Shown: one piece after another, positions 36,663-44,426 of the stretch | Position numbering within the stretch: the first letter of the stretch is position 1 | Layout: each line of letters begins with the position of its first letter | Assembly (NCBI RefSeq): GCF_014235875.1 | Contig: NZ_JACJUK010000009.1 | Span: forward strand, 62,001 to 126,000 | Length of the DNA: 64,000 nt | DNA from: Croceivirga lutea | Lineage (GTDB): Bacteria > Bacteroidota > Bacteroidia > Flavobacteriales > Flavobacteriaceae | Reading direction: 5' to 3' | Notes under the pieces: model-generated | What the model was told of the DNA's origin: nothing | Databases searched by the model: none | The model's input: the letters and a program-made list of their open reading frames with translations, nothing else | Program-made: the position numbers and the translations under genes

Positions 36663-37757
36663 ATGAAGATTAAAGACGTTTGTAAGCTTCTCGAAGAATT
36701 AGCTCCTTTACACTATGCAGAAGATTTTGATAATGTTGGCTTATTGGTTGGTGATAAAGAGGCTATGCTCACCGGTATTTTGGTAACTCTTGATACTTTA
36801 GAAAATGTTGTAGACGAAGCAATTGCAAAAAATTACAACCTCATTGTTAGCTTCCATCCTATTATTTTTAAAGGCTTAAAAAAGCTTAACGGTAGCAATT
36901 ATGTAGAACGAGTTGTATTAAAAGCTATTAAAAATGATATTGCCATTTTTAGCATACATACGGCCTTAGATAATGCTAAATTAGGTGTGAATCAAAAAAT
37001 TTGTGATGTGCTTGGGTTACAAAATACTCAAGTTCTTATTCCTAAACATGGTACCATTAAAAAATTGGTAACCTATGTGCCTATTAGTCAAAGTGAGCAA
37101 TTAAAAAAAGTTTTGTTTGATGCTGGTGCGGGTAACATTGGTAATTATAGCAATTGTAGTTTTAGCAATAAGGGAACAGGTAGCTTTATGGCTGAAGAAA
37201 ATGCAAATCCTACAATTGGAGAAATTGGAAAAACGCATTTTGAAGAAGAAGAACAACTACACTTTACATTTGAATCGGGTTTAGAAAGTAGAATTTTATC
37301 AGCACTAAAAAATAATCACCCGTACGAAGAGGTTGCTTATGAAATTACCACTTTAGAAAATAACCATCAACATATTGGAATGGGTATGCTAGGTGAATTA
37401 GAAAACAACAAAAGCGCAGCTGACTTTTTAAGCATGGTTAAAGAACGTTTTTGTATACCTACCATTAAACATTCTAGATTTTTAGATAAACCCATACAAA
37501 AAGTGGCAGTATTAGGAGGAAGCGGAGCATTTGCTATTGGAGCGGCAAAAGCTTTAGGTGCAGATATTTTTTTAACAGCAGATTTAAAATATCACAATTT
37601 TTTTGAAGCAGAAAACGAACTAATACTAGCAGATATTGGACACTTTGAGAGTGAACAGTTTACAAAAAACCTTTTAGTTGATTTCCTTAGCAAAAAAATT
37701 CATAATTTTGCAGTCGCTTTATCGGAAAGCAATACAAATCCCGTCAACTATTTTTAA
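36663..37757 (+). CDS. Nif3-like dinuclear metal centre protein
   Basis: This 364-residue protein has both Nif3 halves with metal-ligand segments: SFHPIIFKG, FSIHTALDNAKLGVN and ILADIGHFESEQF. A PII-like insert occupies the middle (about 130-235), as in the longer bacterial forms. The family forms hexameric toroids and is often called GTP cyclohydrolase I type 2, but the function is unsettled. It is 7 bases before the coiled-coil gene. Confidence 0.92.
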   Translation: MKIKDVCKLLEELAPLHYAEDFDNVGLLVGDKEAMLTGILVTLDTLENVVDEAIAKNYNLIVSFHPIIFKGLKKLNGSNYVERVVLKAIKNDIAIFSIHTALDNAKLGVNQKICDVLGLQNTQVLIPKHGTIKKLVTYVPISQSEQLKKVLFDAGAGNIGNYSNCSFSNKGTGSFMAEENANPTIGEIGKTHFEEEEQLHFTFESGLESRILSALKNNHPYEEVAYEITTLENNHQHIGMGMLGELENNKSAADFLSMVKERFCIPTIKHSRFLDKPIQKVAVLGGSGAFAIGAAKALGADIFLTADLKYHNFFEAENELILADIGHFESEQFTKNLLVDFLSKKIHNFAVALSESNTNPVNYF

Positions 37758-37764
37758 GTAAAAT

Positions 37765-38544
37765 ATGGCTAAAAAAACTGAAACAACTGTAGAAGAAAAA
37801 TTAAGGGCGTTATATGACCTACAACTTATTGATTCTAGAGTTGATGAAATACGAAACGTTCGTGGAGAGCTTCCTCTAGAAGTAGAGGATTTAGAAGATG
37901 AGGTTTTAGGTCTCAAAACCAGAGTTGATAAGCTTAAAACAGACATTGAAACTGTAAACTACGAGATTACGGCAAAAAAGAACATGATTGAAGAGTGTAA
38001 AGCTTTAATCAAAAAGTATACAGAACAACAAAAGAACGTTCGTAACAGCCGTGAATTTAACTCGTTAACCAAGGAAATTGAGTTTCAACAATTAGAAATT
38101 CAGTTAGCTGAGAAGAATATTAAAGAATTTAAGGCGCAAATAGACCAGAAAAAAGAAGTTATTTCTGGCACCAAAGAACGTTTATCTGAACGTGAGGCAC
38201 ATTTAAAACACAAAAAAGGTGAATTAGATGCCATTTTAGCCGAAACTGAAAAAGAAGAAAAAGCGTTACTTAAAAAGTCTGAAGAATTTGAAGATAAAAT
38301 TGAAGAGCGTTTAGTAAAGGCTTACAAAAGAATTAGAACCAATGTAAAAAATGGTTTAGCTATTGTACCCATAGAAAGAGGTGCTTCTGGTGGTTCTTTC
38401 TTTACCATACCACCTCAGGTTCAAGTGGAAATTGCTTCCCGTAAAAAAATTATTACTGATGAACACAGTGGCCGTATTTTAGTTGACCCGGTGTTAGCCG
38501 AAGAGGAGATGGAGAAAATGAGCAAATTGTTCAAAAAATTATAA
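37765..38544 (+). CDS. Coiled-coil protein of the C4 zinc-ribbon family, zinc ligands lost
   Basis: This 259-residue protein is mostly a long coiled coil (about 20-190), followed by the C-terminal region where relatives have a C4 zinc ribbon. Here the region reads ERGASGGSFFTIPPQVQVE and then ITDEHSGRILVDP. IPPQ and GRILV are kept, but the expected Cys positions are Ser, Gly, Asp or His; no Cys remains in this part. It follows the Nif3-like gene by 7 bases, a common pair. The function of the family is unclear. Confidence 0.82.
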   Translation: MAKKTETTVEEKLRALYDLQLIDSRVDEIRNVRGELPLEVEDLEDEVLGLKTRVDKLKTDIETVNYEITAKKNMIEECKALIKKYTEQQKNVRNSREFNSLTKEIEFQQLEIQLAEKNIKEFKAQIDQKKEVISGTKERLSEREAHLKHKKGELDAILAETEKEEKALLKKSEEFEDKIEERLVKAYKRIRTNVKNGLAIVPIERGASGGSFFTIPPQVQVEIASRKKIITDEHSGRILVDPVLAEEEMEKMSKLFKKL

Positions 38545-38548
38545 AACC

Positions 38549-38578
38549 AAGCCACCTTTACGGTGGCTTTTTTATTTT
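38549..38578 (+). terminator. Rho-independent terminator abutting the DUF4174 start
   Basis: AAGCCACC pairs with GGTGGCTT around TTTAC, then a T-run. The T-run ends directly before the ATG at 38579, so the hairpin ends the Nif3/coiled-coil transcript inside what would be the leader of the next gene. Confidence 0.82.
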
Positions 38579-38965
38579 ATGCAAGTAAAGTTAATCTCTT
38601 CGGTTTTTCTAATTGTTCTATTTGCTAGTACAGCTAAAGCACAATCTTTAACAGACTACAAGTGGAAAAAAAGAGTATTAGTTTTAGTTGGCCATAAAGA
38701 CAATGCAAAACTAATTCAGCAACAAAAAGCTTTTCTCAACTTTCCAAAGGAATTGGAAGATAGAAACCTAGTTTTGGTTCATAAATTAAATGATGATGCA
38801 GAGTTAAAAAAAATTCTTACCCTGGATAACAACTTTCAAGGCGTTCTTCTAATTGGTAAAGATGGTGGCATTAAGTTTTCAGAGCCATTTGTTGTTACTC
38901 CAAAAAAGATATTTGATTTAATTGATAGTATGCCCATGCGAAGAACAGAAATGAGAAATCACTAA
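38579..38965 (+). CDS. Secreted DUF4174 protein
   Basis: This 128-residue protein has a signal peptide (to about AKAQ, residue 22) and a thioredoxin-like DUF4174 domain with YKWKKRVLVLVGH, LEDRNLVLVHKL and GVLLIGKDGGIKFSEP. There is no CxxC, so it is not a thiol oxidoreductase. It is probably periplasmic, with unknown function. The start lies 9 bases after a terminator hairpin. The end overlaps the convergent monooxygenase gene by 4 bases. Confidence 0.82.
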   Translation: MQVKLISSVFLIVLFASTAKAQSLTDYKWKKRVLVLVGHKDNAKLIQQQKAFLNFPKELEDRNLVLVHKLNDDAELKKILTLDNNFQGVLLIGKDGGIKFSEPFVVTPKKIFDLIDSMPMRRTEMRNH

Positions 38966-40308
38966 TTGCTTAAAAGGCTTAGTATTTTTTCTTCTACCTC
39001 AATTGCATTCCATTTCTCTTCAATATTAGGTAATTGCATCACCTCTTTCATTATTTCTTCTTGCTTATCTCCTATTTGTAAAGCTTCAGCGTAAGGTCTT
39101 TCAGAAAAAGTTACTCTGCTATACACTGGTACCCACTTATCTGGATGTTTGTTTGCAAAATGTTTTTCAATCTTTTTTTGAAGCAAAAATGTTGGTTCTG
39201 CCGTTTTACTACTCATTTCAATAAAATTTCGGTAGCTTAATTCTGCAATGGCATCAGCGTTTGGCTTTCTACTTTTTTGGTAGTCAGAAAAAATAGCATC
39301 CCAATCATCTCCGTGTTTTTCAATAAACTGATTTAACACATAAATATCTTCAAAACCCGCATTCATACCTTGACCATAAAATGGTACTACTGCATGAGCC
39401 GAATCACCTACTAAAGCAACCTTATTCCAATACGTCCAAGGGTAACACTTCATAGTAACCATGGCACTGGTTGGGTTTTTAAAAAAGTCTTCGGTTAAAT
39501 TTTCAATTTGTTTTCTAACGTTAGGAAAGTATTGCTTAAAAAATGCTTTGGCTTCTTTTTTGGTAGTAATATTTTCAAATGACACTTCACCTTCAAAAGG
39601 TAAGAAAAGTGTACATGTAAAGCTTCCGTCTAAATTGGGTAAAGCAATCAACATAAATTTACCCCGTGGCCAAATATGAAAAGAATTGTTATCTAAGGCA
39701 TGCGTACCATCTTCATTTGGTGGTATAGTTAATTCTTTATACCCTACATCTATAAAATCTTGAGAATAATCAAATCTACTTCGACGCTGCATTTTGTGTC
39801 TAACCCTTGAAAAAGCACCATCACAACCAAAAATCATGTCAAACTGATATTCTTTCCAATCTCCCTTTTCTGTTTCACCGGTATATAATGATGCTGTAGG
39901 TAGATTAACATCCCAAACCTTTTCATTAAATCTAAACTCAACACCTTCTGCTTCTGATAAATCTATCATTCTACGATTTAAGATACCTCTACCAATACTC
40001 CAAATAGCTTCGTTTTCTTTACCATACTTCTGAAAATACACAGGTTTATCATTTACATGCATGGCACGTTGATACATGGGTATGGCAATTTTTCTCACCT
40101 CATCTTCAAGGCCAACAGCTCGTAAAGCTTTCCAACCTCTATTGCTCATAGCTAGGTTAATACTTCTTCCAGAAAATTCAACGGTTCGTATATCGGGCCT
40201 TCTGTCAAAAACGGTAACGAGATGTCCTTTTCGTTTTAAATAAATACCCAATAACGAGCCTACAAGTCCAGACCCAACTATCGCAATATTTTTAGGTGTT
40301 TGCGCCAT
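38962..40308 (-). CDS. kmo: Kynurenine 3-monooxygenase-like FAD enzyme
   Basis: This 448-residue protein has the FAD Rossmann motif IVGSGLVGSLLG (10-21), the KMO-typical GRSINLAMSNRGW, and a GDSAHAVVPFYGQGMNAGFED motif for FAD binding. RSRFDYSQDFIDVGYKEL also fits the family. KMO hydroxylates kynurenine in tryptophan breakdown. The C-terminal membrane anchor of eukaryotic KMO is absent, as in bacterial forms. No other kynurenine-pathway gene is nearby. Confidence 0.9.
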   Translation of the reverse strand: MAQTPKNIAIVGSGLVGSLLGIYLKRKGHLVTVFDRRPDIRTVEFSGRSINLAMSNRGWKALRAVGLEDEVRKIAIPMYQRAMHVNDKPVYFQKYGKENEAIWSIGRGILNRRMIDLSEAEGVEFRFNEKVWDVNLPTASLYTGETEKGDWKEYQFDMIFGCDGAFSRVRHKMQRRSRFDYSQDFIDVGYKELTIPPNEDGTHALDNNSFHIWPRGKFMLIALPNLDGSFTCTLFLPFEGEVSFENITTKKEAKAFFKQYFPNVRKQIENLTEDFFKNPTSAMVTMKCYPWTYWNKVALVGDSAHAVVPFYGQGMNAGFEDIYVLNQFIEKHGDDWDAIFSDYQKSRKPNADAIAELSYRNFIEMSSKTAEPTFLLQKKIEKHFANKHPDKWVPVYSRVTFSERPYAEALQIGDKQEEIMKEVMQLPNIEEKWNAIEVEEKILSLLSN

Positions 40309-40325
40309 AATAAATAAGAAAACTT

Positions 40326-40333
40326 CAAAAATA
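40326..40333 (-). promoter_or_regulatory. Putative -7 element for the monooxygenase gene
   Basis: The minus strand reads TATTTTTG, matching TAnnTTTG, 17 bases upstream of the start at 40308. Confidence 0.45.
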
Positions 40334-40424
40334 CGTAAAAAGCAAATTTTGGCTTTTGTTTAACCTCAATCTACACCTTTAAAATCAATTATTGTTTAAG
40401 TTTATATAAATTTTATTAAACAAT

Positions 40425-40559
40425 ATGGCGCATTCAAAACTGCACCTTCCTGAAAAAACATGCCCAGTTTGTAAACGACCTTTTACCTGGCGTAAAAAAT
40501 GGGAAAGAAATTGGGAAACGGTGAAATATTGTAGTGAACGCTGTAGAAAAGCAAAATAA
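40425..40559 (+). CDS. DUF2256 small zinc-ribbon-like protein
   Basis: This 44-residue protein has a [18 protein letters not shown] segment followed by [12 protein letters not shown]: CxxC at 13-16 and CxxxC at 36-40, a treble-clef or zinc-ribbon pattern. It matches the DUF2256 family, which is often next to photolyase/cryptochrome genes. The start ATG at 40425 gives the family's usual length. It is 3 bases before the CRY-DASH gene, almost certainly co-transcribed. The role is unknown; nucleic-acid binding or help to photolyases is a guess. Confidence 0.87.
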   Translation: MAHSKLHLPEKTCPVCKRPFTWRKKWERNWETVKYCSERCRKAK

Positions 40560-40562
40560 GAG

Positions 40563-41861
40563 ATGACAAGTTTAGTCTGGTTTACAACTAATTTACGGGT
40601 AAAAGACAATTTGGTACTGTCAGAAGCTTGCAAACAAGAGCGTGTTATAGCATTGTACTGTTTTGACCCCAGACAATTTAAAGAAGGGGATTTTGGATTT
40701 TACAAAACAGGAAAGTTCAGAGCTAACTTCTTAATAGAAACCATAACAGATTTAAAAAAACAACTTGCTGAGCTCAATATTTCGCTCTTAGTATACATTG
40801 ATAAACCCGAGAATTGTATTCCAAAGGTGGTAAAAGAATACGGCGTAAACGCGGTTTATTATCAAAACGAATGGACAAGAGATGAGGTAACCACTATAAC
40901 TAACACCAAAAACCATCTAGAAAAAGAGGTGGAAATGCACGGGTATTACGACCAGTTTTTATTTCACCCAGATAGCATTCCTTATTCATCTTACAACAAC
41001 ATACCAGATGTTTTTACCACCTTTAGAAAGAAATGCGAAAAATATGTAAAGGTTTCTTTACCATATACAACTCCAGAAGCTAAATCGCCATCAAATACAA
41101 TTGAAAACCACACAACAATACCTTCTTTGCAGGATTTAGGACACCCAAATTTTGAAGTTGATAGTAGAACTGCTTTTCCGTTTAAAGGGGGAGAAACAGC
41201 AGCTTTAGAACGACTACAAAACTATTTTTGGGAATCTAAAAAATTACAAGTTTATAAGAAAACTAGAAACGGTCTAGTAGGTACAGATTATAGCTCCAAA
41301 TTCTCGCCTTGGTTAGCCAATGGCAGTATTTCTGCACGAACTATTTATTATGAAGTAAAAGCTTTTGAGAAAGACATTGTAAAAAACCAAGACACCTATT
41401 GGTTAGTTTTTGAACTAGTATGGAGAGACTATTTTAAATATATAAGTCTTAAATACGGAGACCAGATATTTTATTTAGATGGAATTCTAAAGACCAATTA
41501 TGATTGGAATTTTGACCAACAAAAACTACAAAATTGGATAAACGGAGAAACACCAGAACCATTTGTAAACGCTAACATGATTGAATTAAAAAACACCGGT
41601 TTTATGAGTAACCGTGGGCGGCAAAATGTGGCAAGCTATTGGGCAAAACATTTAGAGCAAGATTGGCGTTACGGGGCTGCTTACTTTGAGAGTATGCTTT
41701 TAGATTATGATGTGCACAGCAATTGGTGCAATTGGATGTATAACAGCGGTGTAGGTAATGACCCAAGAAATAGAACATTTAATATTAAAAGTCAGGCAGA
41801 GCGCTATGATGCTAACAAAAAATTTCAAAATCTCTGGTTACAACAAACCCTTTTTTCATGA
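40563..41861 (+). CDS. DASH-type cryptochrome/photolyase
   Basis: This 432-residue protein has an N-terminal photolyase antenna domain (LVWFTTNLRVKDN) and a C-terminal FAD domain with WLANGSISARTIYYEV, WRDYFKY and NRGRQNVASYWAKHLEQDWRYGAAYFESMLLDYDVHSNWCNW. CRY-DASH proteins repair pyrimidine dimers in single-stranded DNA. The stop overlaps the start of the next photolyase gene by 4 bases (ATGA). Confidence 0.93.
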   Translation: MTSLVWFTTNLRVKDNLVLSEACKQERVIALYCFDPRQFKEGDFGFYKTGKFRANFLIETITDLKKQLAELNISLLVYIDKPENCIPKVVKEYGVNAVYYQNEWTRDEVTTITNTKNHLEKEVEMHGYYDQFLFHPDSIPYSSYNNIPDVFTTFRKKCEKYVKVSLPYTTPEAKSPSNTIENHTTIPSLQDLGHPNFEVDSRTAFPFKGGETAALERLQNYFWESKKLQVYKKTRNGLVGTDYSSKFSPWLANGSISARTIYYEVKAFEKDIVKNQDTYWLVFELVWRDYFKYISLKYGDQIFYLDGILKTNYDWNFDQQKLQNWINGETPEPFVNANMIELKNTGFMSNRGRQNVASYWAKHLEQDWRYGAAYFESMLLDYDVHSNWCNWMYNSGVGNDPRNRTFNIKSQAERYDANKKFQNLWLQQTLFS

Positions 41862-43390
41862 AAACAGTTAGATTAATACTTGGCGACCAATTAAACTTAA
41901 AACATTCTTGGTTTTCCTCAACTAATGAAAATGTGGTGTATTTAATGGCCGAGATGCAACAAGAAACCTCATACGTAAAACATCACATACAAAAGGTGGT
42001 AGCTTTCTTTGTTGCAATGCGCAACTTTGCGGCCGAATTAGAAGAAAAAGGGCATACTGTAGCTTACTTTAAAATTAATGATGAGGCCAATCCGCAAGAA
42101 TTATCAAAGCTGATAAAACAGGTTTTAACTAAAGAAAACGCAACTAGTTTTGAATATCAGTTACCAGATGAATATCGCTTAGATAAACAATTAAAAGAAA
42201 TTACAGAAGAACTCACTATTGAAACCAAAAGTGTTGATACTGAGCATTTTTACACCTCTCGTTACGAATTAAGAGACTTTTTTGAAGGTAAGAAGCAACT
42301 AATAATGGAAAGCTTTTACCGTATGATGCGGAAAAAACACAATGTGTTAATGTCAAATAAAAATCCTGAAGGAGGAAAATGGAACTTTGACCATAGCAAT
42401 AGAAAAAAATGGTCTGGAGAACCAGAAATACCACACGAACGAGGATTTAGAAAAGATGTCTCAGAACTGGTAGCCACACTTAAAAAGCTAAAAATTGAAA
42501 CCTTTGGAGAAATAGAAGAAACCAACTTTAATTGGCCAACGTCTAGAGCAGATGCATTATCAGTTTTAAATCATTTTTGTAAAAGTTTACTAATACATTT
42601 TGGTGACTACCAAGATGCCCTGCATACTAACGAAAAATACCTGTTTCACTCAAGATTATCTTTCGCTATGAATAGTAAAATGCTTTCACCTAAAGAGGTG
42701 ATTGACAAGGTTGTTGACTACTATTACGAGCACAAAAACGAGATTGATATTTCACAGGTTGAAGGTTTTATACGGCAAATCTTAGGGTGGCGAGAATATA
42801 TGAGAGGTATTTATTGGAAAGAAATGCCTAAGTATAAGACCTTAAACAAACTAGACAACCACAATAAACTACCCAATTTTTATTGGACGGGTAAAACAAA
42901 AATGAATTGTTTAAAACACGCAATTGGTCAAAGTTTAGAGGATGCTTATGCACACCATATTCAGCGTTTAATGGTTGTTGGTAATTTTTCGCTCTTAGCA
43001 CAATTGAACCCAGATGAAGTAGATAACTGGTATTTAGGGGTTTATATTGATGCCATTGAGTGGGTTGAAATCACCAATACTCGTGGTATGAGTCAATTTG
43101 CTGATGGTGGTATTGTAGCTACTAAACCGTATGTAAGTAGTGCCAACTACATAAATAAAATGGGTAATTACTGTAAGGAATGTGAATATAGTCATACTAA
43201 GAAAATTGGTAATAATGCCTGTCCGTTCAATTCGCTTTATTGGAATTTTTTGGACGATAAAAAAGATTATTTTAAAGGGAATCAACGTATGGCTATGATG
43301 CTCAATCTTTTAGAGAAAAAAGATGCAGATGAATTAGCAGAACTAAAAGAAAGAGCTCAGAAAATAATTCAAAACCCTGACGATTTTTAA
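41858..43390 (+). CDS. FeS-type bacterial photolyase (PhrB/(6-4)-like)
   Basis: This 510-residue protein belongs to the deoxyribodipyrimidine-photolyase-related family. Four Cys that fit a [4Fe-4S] cluster are at C351, C439, C442 and C455, nearly the same numbering as C350, C438, C441 and C454 of Agrobacterium PhrB. RLMVVGNFSLL and GVYIDAIEWVEITNTRGMSQFADGG are FAD-domain signatures. The family repairs (6-4) photoproducts and carries FAD plus a lumazine-type antenna. It is translationally coupled to CRY-DASH. Confidence 0.93.
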   Translation: MKTVRLILGDQLNLKHSWFSSTNENVVYLMAEMQQETSYVKHHIQKVVAFFVAMRNFAAELEEKGHTVAYFKINDEANPQELSKLIKQVLTKENATSFEYQLPDEYRLDKQLKEITEELTIETKSVDTEHFYTSRYELRDFFEGKKQLIMESFYRMMRKKHNVLMSNKNPEGGKWNFDHSNRKKWSGEPEIPHERGFRKDVSELVATLKKLKIETFGEIEETNFNWPTSRADALSVLNHFCKSLLIHFGDYQDALHTNEKYLFHSRLSFAMNSKMLSPKEVIDKVVDYYYEHKNEIDISQVEGFIRQILGWREYMRGIYWKEMPKYKTLNKLDNHNKLPNFYWTGKTKMNCLKHAIGQSLEDAYAHHIQRLMVVGNFSLLAQLNPDEVDNWYLGVYIDAIEWVEITNTRGMSQFADGGIVATKPYVSSANYINKMGNYCKECEYSHTKKIGNNACPFNSLYWNFLDDKKDYFKGNQRMAMMLNLLEKKDADELAELKERAQKIIQNPDDF

Positions 43391-43466
43391 TTTTCTTAAC
43401 ATCAATTGCCATAGCTAGCATCGTATATAAGGTAGCGTAAACAATTCCGCGAAAGCGTCTATATAC

Positions 43467-43507
43467 AAAAAGTCCTTCACAGCAAACTGCGAAGGACTTT
43501 TCTTTTT
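43467..43507 (+). terminator. Terminator after the photolyase operon
   Basis: AAAAAGTCCTTC pairs with GAAGGACTTTT around an unpaired stretch, followed by T-rich sequence. The rest of the 205-base gap (43391-43595) contains a TATATA-containing inverted pair but no gene I can support. Confidence 0.82.
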
Positions 43508-43595
43508 TTACAAATTGTTAGGTCGAGTGCGGTCAACACCAAATTAGATTGACTACTGTTATTTTACTCGCCTTGGTTTAAAGTGACAAAACTAA

Positions 43596-44144
43596 TTATT
43601 CTAGAATTCCGTCAACAATACCATATTCTAAAGATTCTTCGGCATTCATCCAATAATCTCTATCAAAATCTCGCATTACTTTTTCAAAATCTTGATCGCA
43701 ATTTTCAGCTAAAATTCGAGCCCCTATTTCTTTTGTCTTAACAATTTCTCTTGCTTGAATTTCAATATTAGAAGCCTGCCCTTGCGCACCACCACTGGGC
43801 TGGTGAATCATTACTCTGGCGTGAGGCTGAATAAAACGTCTACCCTTCTCTCCAACAGATAAAAGTATAGAACCCATAGATGCCGCAAGTCCTGAACAAA
43901 CTGTTGAAACTGGACTTTTAATTTGTTTGATTGTATCGTAAATAGCAAAACCAGAAGTTACGTAACCTCCAGGGCTATTAATAATTAATTGTATTTCATT
44001 AGTGTTTTGAAGGTCTAAGTAAAGTAGTCTATCTACAACATGTTTTGCAGAATCATCATTTACCATTCCCCATAAAAATACTTTGCGCTCTTCAAGTAAT
44101 TTTTCTTGAATTTGGTCTTGAACCTTACCTTTTTTTGTACTCAT
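43596..44144 (-). CDS. clpP: ClpP-family serine protease, short paralogue
   Basis: This 182-residue protein has the ClpP catalytic triad: Ser89 in GLAASMGS, His114 in VMIHQPSGG and Asp163 in DRDYWMN. The main flavobacterial ClpP is longer (with about 40 more N-terminal residues) and normally next to clpX; here no clpX or other chaperone gene is adjacent, so this may be a second ClpP. ClpP forms a 14-mer that degrades proteins delivered by an AAA+ partner. It is divergent from the giant gene. Confidence 0.92.
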   Translation of the reverse strand: MSTKKGKVQDQIQEKLLEERKVFLWGMVNDDSAKHVVDRLLYLDLQNTNEIQLIINSPGGYVTSGFAIYDTIKQIKSPVSTVCSGLAASMGSILLSVGEKGRRFIQPHARVMIHQPSGGAQGQASNIEIQAREIVKTKEIGARILAENCDQDFEKVMRDFDRDYWMNAEESLEYGIVDGILE

Positions 44145-44165
44145 AGAATTAAGGTGATTAAGCTA

Positions 44166-44173
44166 CAAAAGTA
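44166..44173 (-). promoter_or_regulatory. Putative -7 element for clpP
   Basis: The minus strand reads TACTTTTG, matching TAnnTTTG, 21 bases upstream of the start at 44144. The rest of the gap to 44426 is AT-rich with no gene seen; no clear promoter for the giant gene was found in it. Confidence 0.5.
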
Positions 44174-44426
44174 CTCAAATAATAGAACAAATTAAAAGTA
44201 GCTAAGTACTTGATATCACTAGGAATACCACCTCTCTAAAAATTTCAAAAAACAAAAAATACCAGTAAAACAACAGGAACGGTCTATTTCACAACATTTT
44301 GTAAACATTACCCTTAAAAGGTATGTTAATTAGCGAAGAATTATGTTAAAAAAGGTGTTTGCTATTAAGGTGAGCACCAAAACATATGTTCAAACTAAGT
44401 AAACAATAACCAAACTTTAAAAAGGG

